From NCBI RefSeq assembly GCF_024296665.1, contig NZ_CP100762.1, positions 248,001 to 312,000 on the forward strand: a stretch of 64,000 nt of DNA, given 5' to 3'. This document shows, in pieces, positions 1 to 9,192 of the stretch (position 1 is its first letter; every line of letters starts with the position of its first letter). Both the position numbers and the translations under genes were made by a program. Below the pieces are notes generated by a model that saw nothing but the letters and a program-made list of their open reading frames with translations, did not search any database and was not told the DNA's origin. The DNA comes from Salinilacihabitans rarus (GTDB lineage: Archaea; Halobacteriota; Halobacteria; Halobacteriales; Natrialbaceae).

Positions 1-345
1 ACGGCCGACGACCGGACGATCACGCTGGAGGTCGCCTGGGCGACCAATCGCCCCGCGAACCACGAGTTCGTCGTCCGGGGCACCGAGGCCGCCGCCCGGT
101 TCGACCTGCTCGAGAACGAACTCTCGTTTCACTCGGCGAGTACGATCGGCCCGGACCACCTCGAAGACACGACGGTCGAGACCCGCCAGAACGACACGCA
201 CACGGACGAACAGCGCGCGTTCTTCGACGCCATCGTCACCGACCACGTCGACGACCGGAGCGTCGAGCAGGCGCTGGCCGTCCAGCGGGTCGTCGACGCC
301 ATCTACCGGTCGAACGAGGAAGGCAGCACCGTCGCCGTCCGGTAG
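1..345 (+). CDS. Gfo/Idh/MocA-family oxidoreductase, C-terminal fragment
   Basis: The frame is open from base 1 to a TAG at 343-345, giving the last 114 residues of a gene that begins outside the window. The fragment has the beta-strand pattern of the C-terminal substrate domain of NAD(P)-dependent sugar dehydrogenases (AWATNRPANHEFVVRG, then FDLLENELSF). It ends in the helix typical of this family (EQRAFFDAI, VEQALAVQRVVDAIYRS). The Rossmann domain with the cofactor site is not visible, so substrate cannot be judged. A sugar-phosphate isomerase/epimerase follows 43 bases downstream on the same strand, a common pairing in inositol or sugar catabolism, so the two are probably co-transcribed. 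Confidence 0.75.
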   Translation, partial: TADDRTITLEVAWATNRPANHEFVVRGTEAAARFDLLENELSFHSASTIGPDHLEDTTVETRQNDTHTDEQRAFFDAIVTDHVDDRSVEQALAVQRVVDAIYRSNEEGSTVAVR

Positions 346-388
346 GAGCCGCCCCCTTTATTTCGCCCGCGTCCGTTGGTCCGCGTGT

Positions 389-1357
389 ATGGATATCGGC
401 GTTCACACCCCGCCACTGTACGGTGAATCGCTCGAAGACGCGGTCGCGTACCTCGCCGGTATCGGCGTGAGCGCGATCGAACCCGGCGTCGGCGGCTATC
501 CGGGCGACACCCACCTGCCCCGGGACGAGTACCTCGGCGACGAGGACGCACAGGCCGACCTGCACGACCTGCTCGACGAGCACGGGATGCACATTAGCGC
601 GCTCGCGACGCACAACAATCCGCTACACCCCGACGACGAGCGGGCCGCCGAGGCCGACGAGGAACTGCGCGAGGCGATCGAACTCGCCGACCAGCTCGGC
701 GTCGACGCGGTTACCTGCTTCTCCGGGCTGCCCGGCGGCGGCCCGAACGACGAGGTGCCAAACTGGATCACCGCGCCGTGGCCGACCGAACACGCCGAGG
801 CCCACGAGTACCAGTGGGAGGTCGCCGTCGACTACTGGGCCGACCTCGCGGCGTTCGCGGACGACCACGGCGTCGACGTGGCGATCGAGATGCACCCGAA
901 CATGCTGGTCTACGAACCCCACGGCATGGCGCGGCTGCGCGAGGCGACCAACGAGCGCGTCGGCGCGAACTTCGACCCCTCGCACCTCTACTGGCAGGGC
1001 ATCTCGATCACCGACGCGATCCGCTTCCTCGGCGAGCGCGACGCGATTCACCACTTCCACGCCAAGGACACGAGGGTCTACGAGGAGCAGGCCCGCGAGA
1101 AGGGCGTCCTCGACACGACGGCCTACGACGACGAGCCGAACCGCTCGTGGCTCTTTCGGTCCGTGGGCTACGGCCACGGCGAGTCCCACTGGAAGGATGT
1201 CGTCTCGACGCTGCGGATGGTCGGCTACGACGGCACGCTGAGCATCGAACACGAGGACTCGCTGACGAGTTCGCGCGAGGGCCTCGAGAAGGCGGTCGAA
1301 CTCCTCCAGCGGGCGGTCTTCGAGGAACAGCCCGGCGAGGCCTACTGGGCCGAGTGA
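389..1357 (+). CDS. Sugar phosphate isomerase/epimerase (xylose isomerase-like TIM barrel)
   Basis: This 322-residue protein has the AP-endonuclease-2/xylose-isomerase TIM-barrel layout. Candidate divalent-metal ligands appear in order: Glu167 (VAIEMHP), Asp196/His199 (FDPSHL), His222-224 (HHFHAKD) and Glu287 (LSIEHED). Members isomerise or epimerise keto-sugars, inositols or related polyols in the cytoplasm; the exact substrate cannot be read from the sequence. The ATG start is preceded by only 43 bases after the dehydrogenase fragment, which suggests an operon. The 3' end overlaps the convergent HalOD1-type gene by 16 bases. Confidence 0.85.
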   Translation: MDIGVHTPPLYGESLEDAVAYLAGIGVSAIEPGVGGYPGDTHLPRDEYLGDEDAQADLHDLLDEHGMHISALATHNNPLHPDDERAAEADEELREAIELADQLGVDAVTCFSGLPGGGPNDEVPNWITAPWPTEHAEAHEYQWEVAVDYWADLAAFADDHGVDVAIEMHPNMLVYEPHGMARLREATNERVGANFDPSHLYWQGISITDAIRFLGERDAIHHFHAKDTRVYEEQAREKGVLDTTAYDDEPNRSWLFRSVGYGHGESHWKDVVSTLRMVGYDGTLSIEHEDSLTSSREGLEKAVELLQRAVFEEQPGEAYWAE

Positions 1358-1680
1358 TCGCCCGACGAGCCGTCGAGACGGAACTCGTTTCCGGACCCCG
1401 TTTCCGAGAGGTCGACCCGACCGTCGCCGCGGACGACGACCTCGTAGCCCTCGTAGACGAATTCGAGGGTGACGTCGGCGCGGCCCGCGAGCAGGCGGTC
1501 GAGCGCCTCCGGGTTCACCACGGCGTACAGCGGGTCGTACGTCGGCGGCTCGACGTCGGTGACGTCGACCCCCTCGCGCTCGGCGACGGCCTCGACGACC
1601 GCTCGACTGGGCGACCGTTCGCCGGCCGCCGGCGCGTCTCCGGATACACCCATGCGCGCGGCTACCACAAGTCCGCTCAT
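1342..1680 (-). CDS. HalOD1 output domain-containing protein
   Basis: A 112-residue acidic protein whose core (AVAEREGVDVTDVEPPTYD, LYAVVNPEALDRLL, VTLEFVYEGYEVVV) matches the HalOD1 domain, a small output domain found in many haloarchaeal signalling proteins and as stand-alone proteins. Its biochemical role is not established. The reading frame opens at 1680, but an internal ATG at 1653 (MGVSGDAP) is an equally good start. It lies 25 bases downstream of the photolyase gene on the same strand and overlaps the convergent isomerase gene by 16 bases. It may be transcribed with the photolyase, which would fit a light- or stress-response role, but that is inference. Confidence 0.75.
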   Translation of the reverse strand: MSGLVVAARMGVSGDAPAAGERSPSRAVVEAVAEREGVDVTDVEPPTYDPLYAVVNPEALDRLLAGRADVTLEFVYEGYEVVVRGDGRVDLSETGSGNEFRLDGSSGDHSAQ

Positions 1681-1705
1681 AAGCGTGGCGACGATCCTCA
1701 GCCGC

Positions 1706-3109
1706 TCAATCGCTCTTTCCGCGTGCGCGCTCGAACGCCTCGATCGCCGCCTCGCGGCGCCGCGCGTGGTCGACGATCGGCGCCGGGTAGTCGGGGGCGA
1801 CCGCCTCGCGCTCGGCCGGGTCGAGGTCGGCCCAGCCGTGGATCTGCTCGGCGGTCGCGTCGGCCAGTTCCGGCACGTACCGCCTGACGTACGCGGCGTC
1901 CGGATCGTAGTCGCGGCCCTGTTTCGTCGGGTTGAACACCCGGAAGTACGGCTGGGCGTCGGTCCCGGTCGAGGCGGCCCACTGCCAGCCGCCGACGTCG
2001 CTTGCGGTGTCGTGGTCGGCCAGCTTCCGGCGGTACCAGTCGTAGCCCTCGCGCCAGTCGATCAGCAGGTCCTTCGTGAGGAAGGCGGCGACGATCATCC
2101 GCACCCGGTTGTGCACCCACCCCTCCTCGCGGAGCTGTCGCATCCCCGCGTCGACGATGGGCACGCCCGTCTCGCCGGCCTTCCACGCCGCGAGTTCCTC
2201 GGGGTCGTTTCGCCACTCGATCTCGTTCTCGTAGCCGCGGAAGTCCTCCCGGACGGTCTCGGGGTTGTACGCGAGGACGTGCGCGTAGAACTCCCGCCAG
2301 GCGAGTTGGCGGCGGAACGCCTCGACCGAGGCGCGCGCGTCCTCGCCGTCGGCCCGCTCCAGTGCGTCGGCCGTCGCGGCGTACGTCTCGCGGATCCCGA
2401 CCGTCCCCCACTTGAGGTGGACCGAGAGCCGCGAGGTGGCGTCGGCCGCCGGGTAGTCGCGCTCGTCGGCGTAGCGGTAGATGTCGTCCGCACAGAACGT
2501 CGACAGGCGCTCGCGGGCGGCTTCCCGGGTGACCGCCGGGGGCGTCGCCTCCGGGTCGTCGAAGTCGAGGTCGGCGGGCGACGGGAGTCGATCACCCGAG
2601 ACGTCGGCCAGCGCATCCGCCGCGGGCGGATCGAGCGGGTCGCGCTTCTCGCGGTCGCGCCACTTCGTCCAGAAGTACGAGAACACTGCGTAGTGTTCGC
2701 CCTCGTTCGGCGCGATCGAACCGGGTTCGTGGAGCAGTTCGTCCCGACACTCGCGGGCCGCGACTCCGGCGGCTTCGAGCGCCGCGGACACGGCCCGGTC
2801 CCGTTCGGCCGCGAGGCCGCTGTAGTCGGCGTTCCAGCGAACCTCGTCGGCGCCGTACCGCTCGGCGACGTCGACGAGGACGGCCGCCGGGTCGCCACGC
2901 TCGACGAGCAGGTCGCTCCCGCGCTCGCGGTACCACGCCCGGAGGTCCGCGAGCGCGTCGCACAGACACGCCACTCGGATCGGCGAGGCGTGGTCGAGGA
3001 TCGCCGGATCGAGGACGAAGACGGGGACGACGTCGCCGCGCTCGGCCGCGACGGCCAGCGCCACGTTGTCCGCCCCGCGGAGGTCCCGGCGGTGCCAGTG
3101 GACGATCAC
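1706..3109 (-). CDS. phr: Deoxyribodipyrimidine photolyase (class I cryptochrome/photolyase family)
   Basis: This 467-residue protein starts with GTG at 3109. The N-terminal alpha/beta antenna domain opens with VHWHRRDLRG. The C-terminal FAD domain carries the family signatures WREFYAHV, WVHNRVRM, DWREGYDWYRRKLADHD and GGWQWAASTGTDAQPY. The family uses FADH- and blue light to split cyclobutane pyrimidine dimers in DNA. Length and motifs are intact. A second photolyase homologue lies at 48309-49886 with a different N-terminus. The gene is 61 bases downstream of the PAP2-family gene on the same strand. Whether it repairs CPD lesions or belongs to the cryptochrome side of the family is not decided by motifs alone, but the complete repair-type core favours photolyase. 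Confidence 0.92.
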   Translation of the reverse strand: MIVHWHRRDLRGADNVALAVAAERGDVVPVFVLDPAILDHASPIRVACLCDALADLRAWYRERGSDLLVERGDPAAVLVDVAERYGADEVRWNADYSGLAAERDRAVSAALEAAGVAARECRDELLHEPGSIAPNEGEHYAVFSYFWTKWRDREKRDPLDPPAADALADVSGDRLPSPADLDFDDPEATPPAVTREAARERLSTFCADDIYRYADERDYPAADATSRLSVHLKWGTVGIRETYAATADALERADGEDARASVEAFRRQLAWREFYAHVLAYNPETVREDFRGYENEIEWRNDPEELAAWKAGETGVPIVDAGMRQLREEGWVHNRVRMIVAAFLTKDLLIDWREGYDWYRRKLADHDTASDVGGWQWAASTGTDAQPYFRVFNPTKQGRDYDPDAAYVRRYVPELADATAEQIHGWADLDPAEREAVAPDYPAPIVDHARRREAAIEAFERARGKSD

Positions 3110-3170
3110 GGTCTCACTCCGGCGTGCAGGACCGAAAACGTCGGGGGGTCCGGCGATCCCGGGCGGCCGG

Positions 3171-4043
3171 TCAGTCCCGGCCCACGCGCCCGGTCCGGCC
3201 GAGGTGGCCGTCGAGGAAGAGTCGAACCGAGCGGATCGTCCCCTCGACGGTGTAGTTGACGCCGGCGTAGACGCTGATCGCCGCCAGAACCACCCCGCCG
3301 ACGACGTCGCCGAACCAGTGAATGCCGAGGTACATCGTCGAGACGACGACCCCGAGCGCGAGGACGCCGGCGACCGGCGTCCACAGCGGGTACTCCTCGC
3401 GAGTGAGCCACGCGAGCAGGAACGACGACGTCGCGAGCGACGTGTGCAGCGACGGGAAGACGTTCTCGGGCACGTTGATCGTGTGGGTCAGGTAGCCCGT
3501 CTGCGGGAACGTCTCGTAGAGGATCGGGTCGAACTCCAGCGCGAGGGTGTTCCGGGGACCGTAGGCGATGAACAGGACGTAACAGAGCAGTCCGAGCGCG
3601 TAGTTCGCCGTGTACGTGCGGATGAGCGTCGAGAGGTCGTCCATCTCGTCGAGCGCGAAGTAGGCGACGAACGGGAAGATCAGCAGGAACGCGTAGCCAT
3701 AGAGGTAGACGAAGGCGGACAGCGCCGTCACCGTCGGGCTCCGGTACGACTGCAGGAGGACCACGGGGTGGCCGAACAGCGTCCGGTCGAACGACTCGAG
3801 GTAGGGCGTGATGTTGGTCCCGAAGATCGCCCACGAGAGTTCGGGAAGCACGTCGCCGGTGGCCCATCGGGTGAACAGCACCGTCAGCAGGACCGCCGCC
3901 GGCAGCGCACAGACCTCGAGGCGCCAGCGGAAGTCCCGGAGGGCGGCGGCGAACCGTCGCGGCCCGACGATGACGAACGTCGCGGACGCGAGCATCGCCG
4001 TCACGATGGCCGCGAGTTCGAGTGCGACCCCTACGAGTGCCAT
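3171..4043 (-). CDS. PAP2-superfamily membrane phosphatase/phosphotransferase
   Basis: A 290-residue polytopic membrane protein with about six hydrophobic segments. The phosphatase motifs of the PAP2 superfamily are seen as GPRN (about 162-165), PSLHTS (197-202) and GIHWFGDVVGG (240-250), where His200, His242 and Asp246 would form the catalytic set. This arrangement resembles the inositol phosphorylceramide synthase/AUR1-like branch as much as simple lipid phosphatases. In haloarchaea such proteins probably act on isoprenoid-linked phosphates or archaeal phospholipids at the membrane. It lies 58 bases downstream of the solute-binding lipoprotein gene and upstream of phr, all on the minus strand. 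Confidence 0.85.
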   Translation of the reverse strand: MALVGVALELAAIVTAMLASATFVIVGPRRFAAALRDFRWRLEVCALPAAVLLTVLFTRWATGDVLPELSWAIFGTNITPYLESFDRTLFGHPVVLLQSYRSPTVTALSAFVYLYGYAFLLIFPFVAYFALDEMDDLSTLIRTYTANYALGLLCYVLFIAYGPRNTLALEFDPILYETFPQTGYLTHTINVPENVFPSLHTSLATSSFLLAWLTREEYPLWTPVAGVLALGVVVSTMYLGIHWFGDVVGGVVLAAISVYAGVNYTVEGTIRSVRLFLDGHLGRTGRVGRD

Positions 4044-4101
4044 GTCTGCTACCTATACTGCGCCGGACGTTAATACGGATCGGTTGCCAGAGTGGGGACG
4101 G

Positions 4102-5835
4102 TCAGACGAGCAGCGAGCCGTCGTCGTCGTACCGGTAGCCGGCCTCCTCGAACAGCGACCGGACCAGATCGACGTCGACGCGCCCGTCAGAGCCGGGAAA
4201 CGTCGCGACGCCGGCCGACTGGGGAAACTCCCAGGTGTCGGGTTCGACGCCGACGACGGCGCTGTGGGTCGCCGCCGGCCGGGCGTGGCCCAGCGAGAAC
4301 TCCTCGGCCACGTACTCCCGGTCGACCAGCCGCGAGACGATGCGCCGGAACCGGTGGTTGCTCAGTTCGGGGTGGCGGAGGTTGTAGCCGATGACGTAGA
4401 ACGTCCGCGTGGGTGCCGAAAGCGGGGTGACGTCGTCGCCGAGGCGCTCGAACTCGCCGGGCGGGAGCGGGCTACCCACGAGGTCGAGGTCGCCGTTTTC
4501 GAGGCTCTCGACTGCCGTCCCCGCACTCGGTTCGACGACGAACTCGAGACCGTCGTAGGCCGGAAACTCCGCGAGAAGCTCCGACCGTCCGTCGAGCAGG
4601 GCGTGATCGTCGAACGGTTCGAGGGCGATCCCGTCGTCCGTCCGGCTCTCGAACGCGAACAGTCCCGAGCCGACGGGGTTCTCGTTCGCCCGCGCGAGCG
4701 CCGCCGTCCGGTAGTCGGCGACGAGTTCCGACTCCGGCTCCCAGACGTGCCGGGGCAAGAGCGGGATCGTCAGCGCGCGCCGGGCGACGGTCGGCGAGGT
4801 AGTCTCGAAGCGGTACCGGACCGTCCGGGGGTCCTCGACGGTCACCTCGTCGATCAGCGTCCCGCGGCCGCGAAACCGCGGTGCGGGGACGCCGCCCTCG
4901 TGGTTGCCAAGCGACGTGTCCGCGAGAAACCGGACGGTAAACGCGACGTCGTCGGCGTCGATCGGCTCCCCGTCGTGCCAGCGGGCGTCCTCGCGGAGCG
5001 TCATCGTCGCCCGCAGGGAACTCTCGCGACGGCTCCAGTCGACCGTCTCCGCGAGCCACGGGACGAGGTCGCCGTCGACGATCCGGGCGAGGGGGTCGTA
5101 CAGCAACCCGAGGGCGATCCTGACGTCGTTTCGGGTGACGACGATCGGGTTCAGCCGGTCGAACGCCCCGTCGCCGGACACGCCGACGCGGAGGGGCTCG
5201 TCGCGGTCCTCGTCCGCCGGCGGGGTCGACAGGAGTTCGATGTACTCGAGGGGCCGTCGCGGGGCGGTCGAAAGCGTGTCGAGGCCGTTTGCCGCACAGA
5301 GGTGGTCGGGGAACGTGACGGCGGTGTACGGCGCGGTATCCTGCAGGTGCTCGAAGAGGTCCGAGAAGGCGGCCAGTCGGTCGTAGCCCCGCTCGGTCAA
5401 CTGCTCTTCGAGGTGCTCGTCGACGGTCGGGTTCGAGAAGCTGAAGGGGTTTTGCCACCCCCGCTCGCTCACGAACTTCGAGTGCAACAGCGGCCGCAGG
5501 GCGTCGAACTCGTCGAACCCCGGGTGGCGGGCGACGAAGAGGTCGTACTCGTGGTCGACGAGGACCTCGCGGTAGAGTTCGTCCTCGGCCATCGGCTCGG
5601 GGTTCGCCTCGATGCCCGCCGCGCGGAGGTTCTCGATCAACTGGTTCGAGATCTTCGCGGCGACGACGTCCTCGTCGGTGGGGACCGTCTTGATGCTCAG
5701 GGAGACGCGCTCGGGCGGCGAGGTCTCCGCTCGCGACCAGAGGCGCTCCGAACAGCCGGCGACGGCCGCCGACGCCGTCGCTCCGAGGCCGGCGAGCAGG
5801 CGACGTCGCGTCGTCGGTGGAGGGCCGTCGGCCAT
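4102..5835 (-). CDS. ABC transporter substrate-binding lipoprotein, family 5 (peptide/nickel type)
   Basis: The start is placed at the ATG at 5835 because it gives a complete Tat lipoprotein signal: TTRRRLLAGLGATASAAVAGC, twin Arg followed by a lipobox Cys at about residue 28. A start at 5856 only adds seven residues. The mature part (about 550 residues) has the family-5 solute-binding layout, with a duplicated-looking N-terminal region of about 150 residues before the classic segment DPLARIVDGDLVPWLAE, LREDARWHDGEPIDADDVAFT. Family 5 proteins bind peptides, nickel or related ligands outside the cell. No permease or ATPase genes adjoin it, so it is an orphan binding protein here. Confidence 0.85.
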   Translation of the reverse strand: MADGPPPTTRRRLLAGLGATASAAVAGCSERLWSRAETSPPERVSLSIKTVPTDEDVVAAKISNQLIENLRAAGIEANPEPMAEDELYREVLVDHEYDLFVARHPGFDEFDALRPLLHSKFVSERGWQNPFSFSNPTVDEHLEEQLTERGYDRLAAFSDLFEHLQDTAPYTAVTFPDHLCAANGLDTLSTAPRRPLEYIELLSTPPADEDRDEPLRVGVSGDGAFDRLNPIVVTRNDVRIALGLLYDPLARIVDGDLVPWLAETVDWSRRESSLRATMTLREDARWHDGEPIDADDVAFTVRFLADTSLGNHEGGVPAPRFRGRGTLIDEVTVEDPRTVRYRFETTSPTVARRALTIPLLPRHVWEPESELVADYRTAALARANENPVGSGLFAFESRTDDGIALEPFDDHALLDGRSELLAEFPAYDGLEFVVEPSAGTAVESLENGDLDLVGSPLPPGEFERLGDDVTPLSAPTRTFYVIGYNLRHPELSNHRFRRIVSRLVDREYVAEEFSLGHARPAATHSAVVGVEPDTWEFPQSAGVATFPGSDGRVDVDLVRSLFEEAGYRYDDDGSLLV

Positions 5836-6086
5836 GGCGAGGGGATTGGCTATCACTCCGTATAGGAGTTACTTTCCGTTCGATAGCTCCCGCGGCGGCG
5901 TCGGTCCGTCGAATCGCCCGCCGGAGTCGGTATAAGCGGACGGTAAAGACGTCGTGACAGTCGTTTTCCCAGTCGTAAGCCGGCCATAACAATACCTCGA
6001 TTCGGGATGTGACCGGAATGGACCCTCGTCCCCGACGGCGACATCGGCGGGAGAGACGACGGGCGCTCGAAGCGGGGCGGCGGTCC

Positions 6087-6093
6087 GAGGTGG
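6087..6093 (+). promoter_or_regulatory. Shine-Dalgarno sequence of the cetZ gene
   Basis: GAGGTGG ends six bases before the ATG at 6100. Many haloarchaeal transcripts are leaderless, so a strong Shine-Dalgarno site supports both the chosen start and a leadered mRNA for this gene. Confidence 0.6.
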
Positions 6094-6099
6094 TAAGAC

Positions 6100-7260
6100 A
6101 TGAAACTCGCACTCATCGGTTTCGGACAGGCGGGCGGGAAGGTCGTCGACGAGTTCCTGAAGTACGACGCGGAGGTCGACGGCGGCTTCGTCGGCGCCGC
6201 CATCGCGGTCAACTCGGCGACGGCGGACCTCCACGGACTCGACCGCGTGCCGGAGGAGAATCGCGTGCTGATCGGCCAGTCGCGAGTGAAAGGACACGGC
6301 GTCGGCGCGGACAACGAACTCGGCGCACAGATCGCCGAGGCGGACATCGACGAGATCCAGGCGGCGATCGACCGGGTGCCGGTCCACGACCTCGACGCGT
6401 TCCTGATCGTCGCCGGGATGGGCGGCGGCACCGGATCGGGCGGCGCGCCCGTCCTCGCGACGCACCTCAAGCGCATCTACACCGAACCCGTCTACGGGCT
6501 CGGGGTGCTTCCGGGGACGGACGAGGGCGGCATCTACACGCTCAACGCCGCGCGGTCGTTCCAGACGTTCGTCCGCGAGGTCGACAACCTGCTCGTCTTC
6601 GACAACGACTCGTGGCGGCGGACCGGCGAGTCGGTCGGCAGCGGCTACGACCGCATCAACCGCGAGATCGTCGAGCGGTTCGGCCTGCTGTTCGCCGCCG
6701 GCGAGGTCGGCGCGGACGACGAGGTCGCCGAGAGCGTCGTCGACTCCTCGGAGGTGATCAACACGCTCTCCGGCGGCGGCATCTCGACGGTCGGCTACGC
6801 GACGGAGACGATCGAGGACGACCGCGGCGGCTTCCTCTCGCGGTTCGCCGAACCGGACGTCGACGACGTCTCCTCGACGAACCGGATGACCAGCCTCATC
6901 CGCAAGGCGGCGCTCGGACGGCTCACCCTCCCCTGCGAGGTCGACAGCGCCGACCGCGCGCTGACGGTCGCGACGGGGCCGCCGGCGTACCTCAACCGCA
7001 AGGGGATCGAACGCGGGCGCAAGTGGCTCGAAGAGGAGACCGGTTCGATGGAGGTCCGCGGCGGCGACTACCCCCGCCGCCGGCGCGACGACGTCGGCGC
7101 GGTCGTCCTCCTCTCGGGGGTCACGGACGTCCCGCGCGTCGAACGCCTCCAGCAGGTCGCTATCGAGGCGAAAGAGACGACCGCGAACGTGCGCGCGGCC
7201 AGCGAAGACGAGTTCTCCTCGCTGATGGACACCGGCGGCGAGATCGACGCGCTGTTCTAG
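6100..7260 (+). CDS. cetZ: CetZ-family tubulin/FtsZ-like GTPase
   Basis: A 386-residue protein beginning MKLALIGFGQAGGK with the tubulin/FtsZ signature GGGTGSG at residues 108-114 and the conserved segments RVLIGQSRVKGHGVGADNELG (about 55-75), YGLGVLPGTDEGGIYTLNAA and FQTFVREVDNLLVFDND. These are characteristic of CetZ proteins rather than FtsZ1/FtsZ2; the length fits and the glycine-rich N-terminus lacks the long FtsZ extension. CetZ proteins polymerise with GTP at the cell periphery, and CetZ1 of Haloferax volcanii controls rod shape and motility. The sequence pattern is closest to what I recall of CetZ1, but assignment to a subgroup needs a tree. A good Shine-Dalgarno site precedes the ATG. 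The gene stands alone between oppositely oriented and separately transcribed neighbours. Confidence 0.93.
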   Translation: MKLALIGFGQAGGKVVDEFLKYDAEVDGGFVGAAIAVNSATADLHGLDRVPEENRVLIGQSRVKGHGVGADNELGAQIAEADIDEIQAAIDRVPVHDLDAFLIVAGMGGGTGSGGAPVLATHLKRIYTEPVYGLGVLPGTDEGGIYTLNAARSFQTFVREVDNLLVFDNDSWRRTGESVGSGYDRINREIVERFGLLFAAGEVGADDEVAESVVDSSEVINTLSGGGISTVGYATETIEDDRGGFLSRFAEPDVDDVSSTNRMTSLIRKAALGRLTLPCEVDSADRALTVATGPPAYLNRKGIERGRKWLEEETGSMEVRGGDYPRRRRDDVGAVVLLSGVTDVPRVERLQQVAIEAKETTANVRAASEDEFSSLMDTGGEIDALF

Positions 7261-7383
7261 GTCGACGCTCACGGTCGATCACCATACAACGTTAAGAGCG
7301 TTGACTGTGTTTTTCGGACCGGGAATGGTTCGCACGACCACGAGCGAACGCGGAGCGGATCGAACGCCCCGGAGGTACCGAAC

Positions 7384-8160
7384 GTGACGACGGAACGGTT
7401 TCGCGTCGACGGCGAGGTCGCCATCGTCACCGGATCGTCGAGCGGGATCGGCCGGGCCATCGCCGAACGGTTCGCGGCCGACGGCGTCGACGTCGTCGTC
7501 TGCTCGCGCGAGCAGGGGAACGTCGACCCGGTCGCCGAGGGAATCGAGGAGAGCGACGCGCCCGGCGACGCCCTGGCCGTCGAGTGTGACGTCACCGACC
7601 GCGAGGCGGTCGACGCGCTCGTCGAGGCCACCGTCGAGGAGTTCGGCGGCCTCGACGTGCTCGTCAACAACGCGGGGGCGTCGTTCATGGCGAACTTCGA
7701 CGACATCAGCCCGAACGGCTGGGAGACCATCGTCGACATCAACCTCACCGGCACCTACCACTGCACCAACGCCGCCGGCGAGCACCTCAAGGAGGGCGGC
7801 GGGATCGTCGTCAACCTCTCGAGCGTCGCCGGCGTCCAGGGCGCGCCGTACATGAGCCACTACGCCGCGGCGAAGTCGGGGGTCAACGCCCTCACGTCGT
7901 CGCTGGCGTTCGAGTGGGCGCCCGAGGGCGTCCGGGTCAACTGCATCGCGCCCGGTTTCGTCGCCACGGAGGGCGTCGAGGACCAGATGGGCGTCTCCGC
8001 CGAGGAGGTCGACCGCGAGACGGTCGACCGCCGGATGGGCACCGTCGAGGAGATCGCCGACCTCGCGCAGTTCCTCGCGAGTCCGGCCTCGTCGTACCTC
8101 GTCGGCGAGACGATCGAAGCCGCGGGCAAGCCCGCGATCATGGAGGAGCCGACGGCATGA
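7384..8160 (+). CDS. SDR-family NAD(P)-dependent oxidoreductase
   Basis: A 258-residue classical short-chain dehydrogenase/reductase. The cofactor loop TGSSSGIG lies at residues 16-23, the NNAG motif at 95-98, and the catalytic Ser146/147, Tyr160 and Lys164 in SSVAGV...SHYAAAK. The start codon is GTG at 7384. The PGFVAT segment that covers the substrate pocket is also present. It overlaps the next gene (an LLM-class oxidoreductase) by ATGA, so the two are translated together, which suggests consecutive redox steps on one substrate. Substrate unknown; fatty-acyl, sugar or steroid-like alcohols are all possible in this family. Confidence 0.9.
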   Translation: MTTERFRVDGEVAIVTGSSSGIGRAIAERFAADGVDVVVCSREQGNVDPVAEGIEESDAPGDALAVECDVTDREAVDALVEATVEEFGGLDVLVNNAGASFMANFDDISPNGWETIVDINLTGTYHCTNAAGEHLKEGGGIVVNLSSVAGVQGAPYMSHYAAAKSGVNALTSSLAFEWAPEGVRVNCIAPGFVATEGVEDQMGVSAEEVDRETVDRRMGTVEEIADLAQFLASPASSYLVGETIEAAGKPAIMEEPTA

Positions 8161-9161
8161 CGGACCGAACGCTTCACCTGCCGGTCGCCGCCCAGCCGTC
8201 GGTCGAGTCGCTCGTCGACCTCGCCCGCCTCGGCGAGGACTGTGGCTACGAGCGCGCGTGGCTCCCCGAGACGTGGGGCCGCGACGCCGTCACCGTCCTC
8301 ACGCGGATCGCCGCCGAGACCGACGAGATCGGGATCGGCCCGAGCATCGCCAACGTCTACTCGCGGTCGCCGGCGCTGCTGGCCCAGACCGCCGTCACCC
8401 TCCAGGAGGTGGCCGACGGCCGCCTCCGGATGGGGATCGGCCCCAGCGGCCCCGCGGTGGTCGAGGGCTGGCACGGCATCGATTTCGACCGGCCGCTCCG
8501 GCGGACCCGCGAGTACCTCGACGTCATGCGGGCGGCGATGTCGGGCGAGACGCTCAACTACGACGGCCAGATCTTCTCGCTTGCGGGCTTTCGCCTGCGC
8601 TGTGACCCGCCCGAGGAACCCGTCCCGATCGACGCCGCGGGGATGGGGCCGAAGTCGGTCGAACTCGCCGGGCGCTTCGCCGACGGCTGGCACGCCACCG
8701 TCTTCACCCCCGAGGGACTGGAGGAGCGCCTCGATGACCTGCGCCGCGGGATCGACCTCGGCGACCGCGACCCCGACGAGGTCCGGACGACGCTCTCGCT
8801 GACCGCCTGCGCGCTGGAGGACGGCGAGCGCGCCCGCGAACTCTGTCGCCAGCACCTCGCGTTCTACGTCGGCGCGATGGGCACCTACTACCGCGAGTCC
8901 CTCGCCAGACAGGGCTACGAGGAGGAAGCCAACGCCATCGCCGCGGCGTGGGCCAGCGGCGACCAGGAGAAGGCACTGGACCTGATCCCGGAGGCGTTGC
9001 TCGACGACCTCGGCGCCGCGGGGACGCCCGAGCGCGCCCGCGAGGAACTGCGGAAGTTCGAGGAGATCGACGGCCTCGACGCGATCGCCGTCGGCTTCCC
9101 CCGCGGGGCCTCGCCCGCGGAGGTCGAGGAGACGATCGAGGCGCTCGCGCCCGACCGCTGA
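8157..9161 (+). CDS. LLM-class F420/flavin-dependent oxidoreductase
   Basis: The ATG at 8157 overlaps the stop of the SDR gene (ATGA) and gives a 334-residue protein. A longer open frame upstream exists but runs through the SDR gene out of frame and should be ignored. The luciferase-like monooxygenase TIM-barrel is seen from the N-terminus (LVDLARLGEDCGYERAWLPE) through IGPSIANVYSRSPALLAQTA, RLRMGIGPSGPAVVEGWHG and the RFADGWHATVF segment. Haloarchaea make coenzyme F420, and this subfamily is generally annotated as F420-dependent. The role is probably a hydride-transfer step coupled to the SDR partner; the substrate is unknown. Confidence 0.87.
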   Translation: MTDRTLHLPVAAQPSVESLVDLARLGEDCGYERAWLPETWGRDAVTVLTRIAAETDEIGIGPSIANVYSRSPALLAQTAVTLQEVADGRLRMGIGPSGPAVVEGWHGIDFDRPLRRTREYLDVMRAAMSGETLNYDGQIFSLAGFRLRCDPPEEPVPIDAAGMGPKSVELAGRFADGWHATVFTPEGLEERLDDLRRGIDLGDRDPDEVRTTLSLTACALEDGERARELCRQHLAFYVGAMGTYYRESLARQGYEEEANAIAAAWASGDQEKALDLIPEALLDDLGAAGTPERAREELRKFEEIDGLDAIAVGFPRGASPAEVEETIEALAPDR

Positions 9162-9192
9162 CCGGCCGCTGAACGGCCGGTCGCGGCGACTT